A DNA stretch of 64,000 nt from Rattus norvegicus (taxonomy: Eukaryota > Chordata > Mammalia > Rodentia > Muridae): NCBI RefSeq assembly GCF_036323735.1, contig NC_086039.1, positions 157,217,627 through 157,281,626 of the forward strand. Reading direction: 5' to 3'. Position numbers and translations under genes: made by a program. This document shows positions 1-11,169 of this stretch, piece by piece; the stretch's first letter is position 1, and the number at the start of each line of letters is the position of its first letter. The notes beneath the pieces were generated by a model. It did no database searches. It saw nothing but the letters and a program-made list of their open reading frames with translations, and was not told the DNA's origin.

Positions 1-323
1 AGCCGTCAAGCGACCTAGGCATGTTTTGCGACAACAGTCAAGGACCCTTCCCCGACTTGCTTTCCGGCAGAGTCGCCGACCTGAGGCCACCAAGACTTGC
101 TTTTTAGTGCGCGTGGCTTTGCAACCCTGTCTCGTCCCCTGAGCGGCGCCTCTTCTCTATCCGGAGAGCAGTGCTAGGGAGGCTCTGAGCTGTCCCACCA
201 GGCGATCTTAGTCTAGGTCTCTGCCAGTCTGTTGGAGAGCCCTCTCCTGAGTAGTGGAGGACACCGGCTGGCCTGGGGCCAGAGGAGCTCCGGGCTCCGG
301 GGGCGGGGCCGGAGCCGAAGGAG
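1..323 (+). promoter_or_regulatory. Tafazzin: Tafazzin promoter and 5' UTR
   Basis: This GC-rich stretch with scattered CpGs lies directly upstream of the tafazzin start codon at 324. An ETS-like CTTTCCGG is visible at about 59-66 and a GC box (GGGGGCGGGGCC) at about 300-311, which fits a TATA-less housekeeping promoter. In human, TAZ is divergent from DNASE1L1 and the two share a promoter region, so the left edge may belong to the Dnase1l1 side; no Dnase1l1 coding exon can be recognised here. The transcription start cannot be fixed from sequence alone. Confidence 0.6.
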
Positions 324-3300
324 ATGCCCCTCCACGTGAAGTGGCCATTCCCCGCGGTGCCCCGACTCACCTGGACCCTAGCCAGCAGTGTCGTCATGGG
401 TCTAGTTGGCACCTACAGCTGCTTCTGGACCAGTGAGTGGCCAAAGGCCAAGGCAGAGTCTGTTAACAGGCCTCTGGCCTGGCCGGGGGCGGGGGTTGGG
501 GACTGGGAATTTGGCAGGGGCTTTTCTGGCACACTAAGAGGCCTTGGGCAGGTGAAAATGACCTAGAGCTTGGGACTGACTTCTCTTCCCAGAGTATATG
601 AACCACCTTACCGTGTACAACAAGGAAGTGCTGTATGAGCTCATTGAGAACCGAGGTCCTGCGACCCCTCTTATCACCGTCTCTAACCACCAGTCTTGCA
701 TGGATGACCCTCATCTCTGGGGTACGATACCAGTGTCTGGGTTCAGGGAGGCAAAACAAGAACAGGCCCCCACCAAAGACAGAATAGATTCACTTCTCAC
801 CAGGCTCTTTGGGAAAACTTGGCCTTGTTTGGGGATATACTGCTTGGCTGCTGAAGTTTTGTGTGTCCCCCTTAGGATTCCTCCCGGGAATGTGATTTGG
901 ACAGGATATCAGAAATTTAGAAGGAGTGTGGAAGTAACCATGTCACATAAAGGACTTTCCTTTTTCGTAGGGATCCTGAAACTCCGCCACATCTGGAACC
1001 TGAAGTTGATGCGTTGGTGAGGAAGAATGGGCCCCTTGAAGTGATCCATCCATTTCTGCTCAGATTTGCCTTTCTCCTCTGCTCAGGAGGTGGCATCCAA
1101 GCCTTCCAGGAAGGGCATGGGTGGGGCCCCTTAGGACCTTTTCTTAGAGCTTCATTCTGTTTGACAGTGATGGCAGACATTGTATTGGGTGGGGAGAGTT
1201 GGGGACAAGCAAAGGGAAGTCTTGGAGGCAGGGATGACTGGGTCTGTTGCTGCTCTAGGACCCCAGCAGCTGCAGACATCTGCTTCACCAAGGAGCTGCA
1301 TTCCCATTTCTTCAGCTTGGGCAAATGTGTGCCTGTATGTCGAGGTGAGCTGCTCCTCTGGGAGGCATGTATAGGCCTCCCTTGAGGGCAAGGAATCTGG
1401 TGGCCGATGTCTCTGTCTTAGAAGGACTTAGTGGAGCCATGCATGGCAGTATAGTTGATAGAAGATAGAGAGAAGGATGACCTCTTAGCATCTCTGCAGT
1501 TGCCTAAAGATTGTCCAAAACTCTGGTGGGAGAATTCAAGGACGCCTTATGCAGTCTCTTCTGAATCTACCACTCCTTTCAGGGAGAAGAACAGTATGGT
1601 GTTAACACTTTATGATGCACTGAAGTACATGTATAAAAGGCCAAGGGTTTTGTTTTGGGGAGAACAAACAGTGGGGAGGAGGCTTGGATAGGTCACTCAG
1701 TACCTTTCACAAACCCCTAAGTGTACGGTCAGCTTGATTCCCATTCTCCACATAGGGCTCAGATTCTCTAGACAAAACTTAGAAGTTCAAGGTCATAGAC
1801 TAACAGGTAGCAAACTTAAGATTCAGATCCACATTGCCCTTTTATCTGGGTAGGCAGATTCCTTTTCAAGCAAAGAATGAAAGGGTGTTCTAAAAATAGA
1901 CTAGAAAGATAGGGTAGAGAATGTCTGAAGGGTGAAGGTTCTATTTCCATCTTTCTAAGCATCCCAGCAGAGACTCTATCATTTTGCTGAATGATAGAGT
2001 CTCAGTGTCATTTTCTCTCAGGTCCTGCTCTGATATGTCAGCATTCTGATAATTTATACCTGTCCCTGACTCTAAGCCCCTTTCCTCTGCAAACTCAAAA
2101 GTCCTGTGTGTATGCATCTGTTTTCATTCCTTTTTTAAAAGATTTGTTTATTTTATGTGTGAGTACACTGTCTTCAGACACCAGAAGAGGGCATCAGATC
2201 CCATTACACATAGCTGTGAGCCTCCATATGGTTGCTGGGAATTAGACTCAGAACCTCTGGAAGGGCAGCCAGTGCTCTTAATTCCTGAGCCATCTCTCTA
2301 CCTCTTTCATTTTATTTTCTTTTTTCTTTTGTTTTTAGTTTGGGGGTTAGAACACAGAGGCTTATATATTCTAGGCATATACTGTACCTATGACCTATAC
2401 TGCTAGTTCTGTTCTTCTTGATCTCATTCTAGACTTTCTTCCAGTTAAAAACCAATCTGAGAGGTTGAAGAAATGTCTCAGTGGTTAAGAGCACTGGCTG
2501 TTTTTTCAAAGGATTGGATTCAGTTCTCATTAACCACATGGCAGTTCATGCCTGTAACTCCAGTTCCAAGGGATCCTACACCCTTACGTAGACATACATG
2601 CAGACAAAACATAAAAATTAAAATAAATTAAAAGGAAAAAAAATAGGATCTGAGATGGACATGGTGGCACATGCCTGTAATCCCATCCCATCACTCAGTA
2701 AGCAGGGACATGAGGATTGCTGTGAGATTGAGGCCAGCCTGATCTACATAGCAAGTTCCAGACCGACCAGAACTGTAGGACTACATGGTGAGCTCTATTT
2801 TTCTTTGGTTGTTGTTATTTTTAAGACAGTTTGTCTGTGTAGTCCTGGCTATCCTGGAACTAGCTCTATAGACCAGATGAGTTCTCATCCACCAGTCTCT
2901 TCCTTCCAAGTGCTGGGATTAAGCCTAGCATGATACCCTATCTTACCAAAAATAAAAATGTAGAAGCTAGTCATGGTGGCTCATACCTTAATCCCCAGCA
3001 CTCGGGCTGAGGCAGGTGAACCTCTGAGTTTGAGGCTAGTATGGTCTACAGAGCTAGTTCCAAGACTGCCAAGGCTATGAAGAGAAATCCTGTCTTGGAA
3101 GGAAGGAAGGAAGGAAGGAAGGAAGGAAGGAAGGAAGGAAGGAAGGAAGGAAGGATGGACGGACGGAAGGAAGGAAGGAGGGAGCGAGCTAGGTGTGTAT
3201 TATGCCTATAGTCCCAGTATTTGGTATGGTAGGTTGGGGTAGGTGATTTACCATGAGTTTGAGGCCAACTAGAAACTGAGACCCTGTCTCAAAAATAAAA

Positions 3301-6300
3301 GGTAGTCATGTGTATGTACCCATGCAGACAGAAAAATTGAGGGCTGGAGGTGTGGCACAGTGGTACAGTTTGTGCTTAGCTAGCATAGAGCCCTGAGTTC
3401 TATCCCCAGTATTGTAAAAGTAGAAAACAAAAACTAGAAAGTGAAACATTATTTTCAAGGACAGCAAAGATCTAATTATGTGTGACTGAAACAGAGTTTG
3501 GGATACTTTGTTTCTGTATTTAAACCATTTTTCTAGAAGTCTAGGACTTTGTAGGTTGACCTTTAAGCACCAAAGTGATTTCGTACAAGTAGAAATAGCA
3601 CTTGAAATAGCTGAAAACTATGCCAAAGATATACTATCCTTTTTTACTTCCCAATTTCAAGCACAGGGGTTATATTTCAACATCAAGGTTTATTAGAGGA
3701 GCAAATACCTGTGGTGACCACCCATGCTGTGCACTACCATCCCAAGTAGGGAATCTGTGGCCCTTTTTGTTTCCTGAGGTCATCCCGACCTTTGCTTCCT
3801 CGATGAGCTGCCAGATCAGGTCCCTGTTGAGATTGGTCTGAGACTCCTAAACCCCTAACCCTACCTTCCAAACAAGAAGCTTACAGAGTACAACAGAAAG
3901 GCTATTCTTTTTTTTTTTTTTAAGATTTATTGGGGGTTGGGGATTTAGCTCAGTGGTAGAGCTAAAGCAAGGCCCTGGGTTCGGTCCCCAGCTCCGAAAA
4001 AAAGAACCAAAAAAAAAAAAAAGATTTATTTATTTATTATAGATGAATACACTGTAGCTGTCTTCAGACATGCCAGAAGAGGGCATCAGATCCCATTACA
4101 GATGGTTGTGAGCCACCATGTGGTTTCTGGACATTGAACTCAGGACCTCTGGAAGAGCAGTCAGTTCTCTTAACTGCTGAGCCATCTCTCCAGCCCCGGC
4201 AATTCTTTTTTAAAAAGAGATTTTTATTTTATTTTCTTCTTGCTCTCCAAGCACATCTCTCTTTCTCTTTCCCTCACCTACCTCCCTTTCCTTCATGGTG
4301 ACTTTCCTGGCCTTAGTCTTTAGGTCTACTGAACTTGCCTGCCCAAGAATGGCTTCTCAGGAAACCTATCTTTAATATATAAAAACAATAAAGATTTTAT
4401 TTTGTGTATGTGTGTACACTGTCACTGTCTTCAGACACACCAGAAGAGGGCATCAGATCCCATTACAGATGGTTTTGAGCCACCATGTGGTTTCTGGACA
4501 TTGAACTCAGGACCTCTGGAAGAGCAGTCAGTGCTCTTAACCACTGAGCCATCTCTCCAGCCCTGGAAAGGCAATTCTCAGTGTACTGACCTGAGATGGC
4601 TCTAGTGTTGCTCTGTGTCCTGTGAGATACCCCCAAATTTATAAGATTAGGATAGTTACTAAATATAAAAATAAAAAAAAGTTGGCCTCCTCACTTTCAT
4701 TTTCTGATTCTGTCCACCTTATGACTATCTTTCCACTATGTGGGGATTCCTACTATGTCTAGATGACTCCCAAGTTGCTAGCCCACAAAAGGTGTTAGGT
4801 CACACCTCTTGAAATATTAATCAGTTCTCCCAAGTTTCCCAGCCTCTTCTATATATTCTACTTCCTGAAGTGTTCTCCCGTAGCCTAGAAACCTCAGGGA
4901 AGGTTGAAGCCTTCCAAAAAGTAGAGAGGCCCTGGAGCTGATTTGTAGTCAGCAAATGGATATGTGTTGGGGGAGCAGGTTCCTACAAAGCAGGCTATAG
5001 GGCAGAGGGAGGTTGAGTTGCCATGGTTATCATTTCAGTGAGAGATACTGTCTAGGTGTCTTGATGCATGCCTGTTATCCTGTACTAGAAAAGCTGAGGC
5101 AAGAGAATTGCTGTAAGTTTGAGGCCAACCTGGGTTATATAGCAATATCTGTCTCAAAAAAAGAAGGTGCTATTTGCATATGACAGGAACTAGGAAGTTG
5201 AAGAATACTGTTTCATTTTGATACAGGATCTTACTGTATTGCCCATCCTAACCTCCAACTCAGAGCAGTCCTGCTTCAGCCTAAATGCTGAGATTGCTGG
5301 CATGAGCCACCATTTCCATCTTGAGAGGAGGTATGGTCAAACCAAAACTGTGAAGGGCCAGAGTAGCAGAGAGAAACAGGCTCTAGTTTTTCAGGTATCT
5401 ATGGATTGTGCTATGGGGAATGAACTGTTGCCTCCATCCTGATGTAGATGGATCAGGAATAGACCAGAATGTACTTCACTATGGTTTGTAGAGTTTGATT
5501 TCTTCCCTAGAGAATGGATTAAGGAAAACAGAACTTTCTCTACAGGAGATGGTGTCTATCAGAAAGGGATGGACTTCATTTTGGAGAAGCTTAACCATGG
5601 GGACTGGGTACACATCTTTCCAGAAGGTCAGTTGGGTGCTTGGTCAGGGCCCTCCAGCATTCGTGGTTCTAGGCCCAAGTTTTGTCTTTGTGTTCTATCA
5701 TTAGGAAAAGTAAACATGAGTTCTGAGTTCCTGCGCTTCAAATGGGGTAAGTATTGCTGGCCAGCCTGACACAGCCAGTTTCCCCATCCAAAGATGGCTC
5801 CTTGGGTCCCAGGCTTCATTCCTCTCTCAGGTGGGTGTGTCAGGAGCAGTAGAAAAGGTACAGGTGGTGAGTCAAGGACTAAGTCTTTAATTGGAAGACT
5901 GTAGAAGTAACATTGGCCAGAGTTTGGCAGGGAAGTTTGGCCCAGCTTGTGCCAAGGCTTTTGCTTTTGTCCGAAGTAGGAATTGGACGGCTGATTGCTG
6001 AGTGTCATCTAAACCCCATCATCCTGCCACTATGGCATGTTGGTGAGTCATGGGTTTGGGGTAGGAAGGGGACTGTCTTAGATGTTGTAAAGGGGGATTT
6101 CAGGTTGTTGGGTGGCTGAGAGAAGTACCTGGGATTCTCTGTGGTATCCTACTTCCCCCAATGTCTCACTTTCTATCCACTGTGGTACAGGAATGAATGA
6201 TGTCCTCCCTAACAGTCCACCCTACTTCCCCCGCTTTGGACAGGTGGGTAGGCACTGCTGACTCTTCTCTGTTTGCTTGCTAACTGCCCTGTGTTTTCTA

Positions 6301-6912
6301 GTCCATACTATACAGGATTGGTTGATGATTTGCTGAACATGAGCTTGTAGTGGGGGAGCTAAGTGGGGCTTTTGTAGAAGCAAGACTTTTAGAATAAGAA
6401 TTGAAATCAGGTGGGGGTGAGGAACAAGGTAGAGTGGGATAAATCATTGACAGGATGAGTCCTAGGACTACTAAGTCCAACTGCCTGTTTTGGAGAGTGA
6501 CAGTGGCTTTCAGGAACACCAACCCCATCAGGGACAGAGAATGGCTCTGACTCCCCTCATTATTTGGGCTGGAACTATAGGTTCCTTGTCATCCTTGATG
6601 GCCTGCCTTCTTACAGAAAATCACCGTGCTGATTGGGAAGCCCTTCAGTACACTCCCTGTGCTTGAGCGGCTCCGGGCAGAAAACAAGTCAGCTGTAAGT
6701 TTCCTCCAAGGGTTCCCTAGCTGTCCTTCGCCTTTTCAGTCCCTCAGACTCCCAGGGTACCCTAGCTATGGTCCTTGAGGAATGCAGGCCAGCACCGTCC
6801 TTGCTCTTAGGTGGAGATGCGGAAAGCCCTCACAGACTTCATTCAAGAGGAATTCCAGCGGCTGAAGATGCAGGCAGAACAGCTCCACAATCATTTCCAG
6901 CCTGGAAGATAG
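324..6912 (+). CDS. Tafazzin: Tafazzin, mitochondrial cardiolipin transacylase (10 coding exons, 262 aa)
   Basis: Phospholipid-lysophospholipid transacylase that remodels cardiolipin acyl chains on mitochondrial membranes; human mutations cause Barth syndrome (known). Exons read from sequence: 324-432, 593-721, 971-1016, 1259-1344, 5546-5626, 5705-5746, 5980-6042, 6191-6243, 6617-6694, 6811-6912; all junctions GT-AG, total 789 nt. The protein starts MPLHVKWPFPAVP, with a hydrophobic segment at about residues 14-35. The acyltransferase HX4D motif is NHQSCMDD, His69 and Asp74. A second conserved acyltransferase motif reads FPEGKVN, encoded across the junction of exons 5 and 6. It ends at HNHFQPGR. 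The start is the first ATG after the GC box and matches the family N-terminus. The roughly 30-residue segment of human exon 5 is absent: exon 4 (ending at 1344) joins directly to the exon at 5546, separated by a 4.2 kb SINE-rich intron. This corresponds to the exon-5-lacking isoform. Identity is very secure; exon edges are set by reading frame and splice sites. Confidence 0.96.
2141..2300 (-). repeat. B2/B3-type SINE
   Basis: Reads antisense as the family signature: a gatttattt tail, then cttcagacaccagaagaggg, gcatcagatcccattac, and the 5' end at gagccatctct. Diverged from the younger copies in the window, so an older insertion. Confidence 0.8.
2461..2645 (+). repeat. B3-like SINE
   Basis: Starts with a diverged copy of the B2-type head (gtctcagtggttaagagcac), continues through ttaaccacatggcagttcat and ends in an A-rich tail. 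Clearly more diverged than the B2 copies elsewhere. Confidence 0.7.
3097..3186. repeat. (GGAA)n microsatellite
   Basis: About 90 bp of GGAA units with a few GGAC and GGAG variants near the 3' end, directly following a B1-like remnant and so probably grown from its A-rich tail. Confidence 0.95.
3932..4020 (+). repeat. ID element, inserted in a B2 tail
   Basis: Young ID copy beginning ggggttggggatttagctca and ending gtccccagctccg plus an A-rich tail. It is flanked by a 10-bp target duplication, aagatttatt, at 3922-3931 and 4021-4030. The duplicated target is the tail of the antisense B2 at 4021-4198, so the ID landed in that element. Its middle is shortened: the usual gcgcttgcctaggaagcg stretch is replaced by a few bases (gagctaaagcaagg). 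Confidence 0.93.
4021..4198 (-). repeat. B2-type SINE (split by the ID at 3932)
   Basis: Antisense B2: gatttatttatttatt tail, cttcagacatgccagaagag, gagccaccatgtgg, ctgagccatctctccagccc. The T-rich part of the same element lies at 3912-3931 on the far side of the ID. Confidence 0.9.
4391..4564 (-). repeat. B2-type SINE
   Basis: Antisense full-length B2 with the same diagnostic blocks (cttcagacacaccagaagag, gagccaccatgtgg, gagccatctctccagccc), only about 190 bp beyond the previous copy and in the same orientation. Confidence 0.9.
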
Positions 6913-7665
6913 GCTTTGCCTGCTCAGTCTGTGCCCTGCAGTTCTTAGCCAAGGGAACACTGGGCCCTTCAGGGTTTGGGAAGCGGTGGTACAGGAGGAC
7001 CCTGACCAAGCCTGCTTGGATCTTTACTGCTTTTGAGATTCTTCCCTATACAAAACTGAGGCTGGGAAATGGACTGATGCTTTTAATTCAGATAGATTGA
7101 CTCCTAATTCCTGCTGGATACCCTTTTTTATTCTTGAACATCTGACTCCTCTGGGTCTTGAACTAAAAGAAGAGCTTTGGCTGTCCCTTACACTTTGTGG
7201 AGAAGGAAGGGACACTCTTAGGCAGGGCCCTCCTTCTCACCTCTCTCAGGGAGAGAACAAAGCAGGTAGTTAATCAACTAGTTCAGTAGGAGAATAGGTG
7301 TCTTGGTTATAGGTGCAGAAAGAGGACTCAAATGGTCCCTTGATAGGCTACCACTTGCCCACTGCTCACAAACCTCCTCAGGGATGGCTGTCAGCCAAGT
7401 CATTCTACCTGAGCTCCTGGTACAAGGTTTGTCCTTGGGTGGCCTGTAGATGAGAAGTGAAGTATTGGTCAGGATTCAAGCACAGCTAAACTTAGCTAGA
7501 TGTTTCTTGTAGATGGCAGAAAAAGGACCCCAAGACCTGACCATGAACCCCCAATATCAGGGCCTACCTACTTCTCTCATCATTTTGCCTTGACCTCCTC
7601 TATTACCTGGGATCTGGGTTTTAATGTTTTTAGAGTAATAAAACATTTGTGTTGTGCCACCATAC
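6913..7665 (+). other. Tafazzin: Tafazzin 3' UTR
   Basis: Repeat-free sequence after the tafazzin stop codon, ending shortly after a canonical AATAAA. SINE sequence begins only beyond it, at about 7885, which supports a transcript end near 7655-7665. Confidence 0.7.
7637..7642 (+). promoter_or_regulatory. Tafazzin: Tafazzin polyadenylation signal (AATAAA)
   Basis: Canonical hexamer within gagtaataaaacatttgtg, followed by a GT-rich stretch suitable as a downstream element. A second AATAAA at 7864-7869 could serve as an alternative site. Confidence 0.7.
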
Positions 7666-10448
7666 TTCTGTCTTCTGTATAGGAGTGCAGATGAGAAGCA
7701 CCTTGCTGAACAAAAAAACAGGATCCTTGCCCCTGGATACAGTGAGATTATTTCAGTAGATGGACATTGGAATCTCAGTATGCTTGGCCACTCAAGTCTT
7801 TTGTTATCACCTGTAAGCCAAATGACAATGTGGCAGGATTCATAAAGGTGGTAAAACAAGATTAATAAACTAGCTTTAAAACCTCAAGTGAAGTCAGACA
7901 TGATGATACATACCTGTGATCTCAGCACTAGGGAGCCTGAAGCAGGAACATTGTTGTATGTTCAAGATTGGCCTGGGATACTGAGTGAGAGACTAAAAAG
8001 GGAAAACACAAGAAGAAAAAGAAGAAAAGCCAAGCGTGGGAGGCAAAGGTAGGCAGATCTCTATGAGTTCAAAGCCAGCCTGGTCTACTAGTAAGTTCCA
8101 GACCAGCTAGGGTTACATTGTGAGAACCTGTCTTGAGGAAAGTTGGGTGTACATAGTGATGCGCTCCTTTAATCTCATCACTTGGGGTGGGTCTCTATAT
8201 TGAGGCCAGCCTGGTTTACGTAATGAGTTCCACCACAGCCAGGGCTACATGGTAAGACCCTGTTTTGGGGGGAAAAAGAAGGAAAAATTTAAAACTTTTT
8301 TTTGTTAAGACCAGATTTCTATGTGTGACTCTGGCTGTCCTGGACTTCCTTTGTAGACCAGACTGACCTTGAGCAGATTTGCCCGCCTCTGCCTCCCAGG
8401 TGCTAGGATTAAAGGCATGCACTACACACCCAGCTTTTTAAGACTTTTTTAGAAGAGGAAGCCATCACTTTGTGGGAATAGAATACATGTAAAAGCCAGA
8501 CATACAACTTAGGTTCAAGGATAACATCACTTTTTTATGGATCTATTTTTGTATTCATTTGAGAAATGCCAGTTACATTTCTTCAAGAGTTTTAAATTCA
8601 TAGTTTCATTTATTCAAATATACACCTCTCACTAGTGTAAATTTATAATCCCAGCAGTTGTGATGTAAAGTGAAGTTAAAGGTCATCTTTGGCTACGTAG
8701 TAAATTCAAGGCCACCCTGGGCTATGTGAGCCCTTTTATCCAAAAGAAAAAATAGGGTCAGCCAGATGCCTGAGCAAGTATAAAGCCTGTCAATTTGAGT
8801 TAGATGCCCAGAACCCACATGGTGGAAGGACAGAAGGAACTGCTGAAAGTTGTCTAATCTGACCTCTAGATACATGCCATGACCCATGCCCATGCCTATA
8901 CCCATATACACATAGAGAGTTGGGGGTTGGAGAAATGGTTCAGCAGTTAAGAGTGCCTGTTGCTTTTGCAGAAGACCTAATTTCTACTCCTAGCATCACT
9001 GTCAAAAGACTCAAATCACTTATATCTCCAGGTTCAGGGGATCCAGTACTCTCTCTGGCTTCCCTGGGCACCTACACACAAACATACACAAAGATAAATC
9101 TTTTAAAAAAAAATACTGCCTCCAGTATGCTAGGCAAACAGTCTACTATCGAGTTATACCATGCCTTCAAATATAGACTAACTATGCAAACAGAGACTGA
9201 TCAGAAAAATTCAGTCACTTCCCACTGTATGGCCAGTTCCTTACCAATTGGAGCTACTTAGCAAGACCTTATCAAAACAACAATGGCAAAAAAGGACTGG
9301 TTGGTATAGTGTGTGCCTAGCATATAAGAAATCCTGGGTTTGATCCCTAGCATGAAAAAAAGACCTTAAGGAGCTGGAGAGATGACTCAATGTTTAAGAG
9401 CACCAGCTGCTCTTCAGAACCTCCCAGAGGTTCCAAGTTCAATTCCCAACAACTACCTGGTGGCTCACAACCATCTATAATGGGATCAGATGCTACCTTT
9501 TGATGTGTTTTGAGTCTGAAGACAGCAACTGTCTTATAAAGAAAGGAGGGGTATAGGAGACATGGTTCAACAGTTTAGAACCAGGTTTGCTTCTGTTCAC
9601 CTACACGGCAACATACAACCATCTATAATTCCAGGTATGAAAGAGTCAATGCTCTTCTGACCTGTACCGGCACCAGGTACACATGTGGTGTGCATGCATG
9701 CATACAAAACACACAGAAATGTAAAAAAATAAATCATAGAAAGGGCTGGGGATTTGGTTCAATTAGTAGAGCACTTATCTAGTATGTGTGAGGTCTTGAG
9801 TGCCTGGTTTTAAAATCCAACCCTAAAAACAAACAAAGCAAGAAATAGGAGAAAAATGGTTGAATAAAGAGGACTTCTCCTAACCTAGGAATTAATTAAT
9901 ATTGGTTTTTCAAGACAAGGTTTCTCTGTATAGCCCTTACTGTACTGGAACTTGATCTGTAGACCAGGCTGCCTTCAAACTCAAAGGTCCTATCTGCTTC
10001 TGAGTTTTGTTTTGTTTTGTTTTGTCTTTTTTTTTTTTTTTGGACAGAGTTTCTCTGTAACAGCCCTGGCTATCCTGGGACTCACTCTAGACCAGGGTGG
10101 CTTCAAACTCAGAGAGATCCACCTACTTCTCCCTTCCAAGTGCTGACATTAAGGCATGCACTATCACCACTTGGCTACTCTTTTATTTATTTATGTATCT
10201 GTCTATTTGTTTATTTGTTTAAAATTTGAGACAAGTTCTCACATAGTTCAGGCTGGCCCTGAACTCTTTATGTAGCCAAAGCTGGCTTTGACCTCTTAAG
10301 TCACAGGCAGGTACCATATGTCTGGATAAGTTTATTGTTCTTAACTAAAAAGTTATTTAATTATGATTTCATTAAACAGAAACATTCAGCCAAGCACACA
10401 TTTATATTCAAAGATATTTATTTGTAGTTGCAAATTTTGAGAACTTTT

Positions 10449-10541
10449 TTTTTTATTCTTTTTTTTTGGAGCTGGGGACTGAACCCAGGGCCTTGCGCTT
10501 GCTAGGCAAGCGCTCTACCACTGAGCCAAATCCCCAACCCC
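10449..10541 (-). repeat. ID element
   Basis: Antisense ID (T-rich tail, then gagctggggactgaaccc through gagccaaatccccaaccc). It has a 16-bp perfect target duplication, aattttgagaactttt, at 10433-10448 and 10542-10557. Confidence 0.95.
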
Positions 10542-10740
10542 AATTTTGAGAACTTTTAACTAGACAAGGACATTGCCCAACCACTGCTGCTGCCACACCT
10601 ACTTGGCAAATACCAGGATGTATTTGACTAGGTCAGAAGCTGACATGTTTTCCTTTCTACTTTTTAGATGCTGCCAAATTAAAAAGGCTGTATCAATCAG
10701 AGATACACAGTCTTCCAACATCTTTGTTGACAGGAAACAT

Positions 10741-11022
10741 TTATTTATCTACTTTTTTTTTCTTTTTTTCGGAGCTGGGGACCGAACCCAGGGCCTTGCG
10801 GTTGCTAGGCAAGCGCTCTACCACTGAGCTAAATCCCCAACCCCTTATTTATCTACTTAATGTATATGAGGACACTGTCACTCTTCAGACACACCAGAAG
10901 AGGGCATTGGATCTCATTACAGATGGTTGTGAGCCACCATGTGGTTACTGGGAATTGAACTCAGGACCTCTGGAAGAGCAGTCAGTAAGTGCTTTATTAA
11001 CTGCTGAGCCATCTCTCTAGCC
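10741..11022 (-). repeat. B2-type SINE interrupted by an ID
   Basis: The antisense B2 body runs 10859-11022 (cttcagacacaccagaagag to gagccatctctctagccc). Its tail side at 10741-10754 is separated from the body by an inserted ID element. Confidence 0.85.
10755..10844 (-). repeat. ID element inside the B2
   Basis: Antisense ID (cggagctggggaccgaaccc through gctaaatccccaacccc). It is bounded by the 14-bp duplication ttatttatctactt at 10741-10754 and 10845-10858. Confidence 0.95.
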
Positions 11023-11061
11023 CAGGACACATTTAAAAGCATTTACTTATTTACTTTGTCA

Positions 11062-11102
11062 GTCTGTCTGTCTGTCTCTGTCTGTCTCTGTCTCTGTCTC
11101 TG

Positions 11103-11166
<64 letters not shown>
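11062..11166. repeat. (TCTG)n/(TCTGTC)n/(CT)n microsatellite
   Basis: Compound pyrimidine tract of about 105 bp passing from TCTG units through TCTGTC units to pure CT. Confidence 0.95.

Positions 11167-11169
<3 letters not shown>

Larger units (their letters stand above)
1345..5545 (+). other. Tafazzin intron 4, SINE-rich
   Basis: A 4.2 kb intron in a gene whose other introns are mostly below 600 bp. It holds B2/B3-type SINEs (2141-2300 minus, 2461-2645 plus, 3912-4198 minus, 4391-4564 minus), B1-like remnants near 2650-2780, 2960-3096, 3190-3300 and 5040-5160, an older ID-like piece at about 3344-3415, a young ID at 3932-4020 and a GGAA microsatellite. The first 700 bases (1345-2050) and 4620-5030 show no repeat I recognise. 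I found no sequence resembling the alternative exon 5 known from human. Confidence 0.8.

Noticed and set aside
3097..3186. Regularly spaced repeats reminiscent of an array
   Set aside because: A tetranucleotide microsatellite without spacers. CRISPR arrays do not occur in mammalian nuclear DNA, and none of the simple repeats here has unique spacers.
5340..5440. Possible tafazzin cassette exon just upstream of the exon at 5546
   Set aside because: No acceptor/donor pair in phase and no similarity to the human exon 5 peptide.
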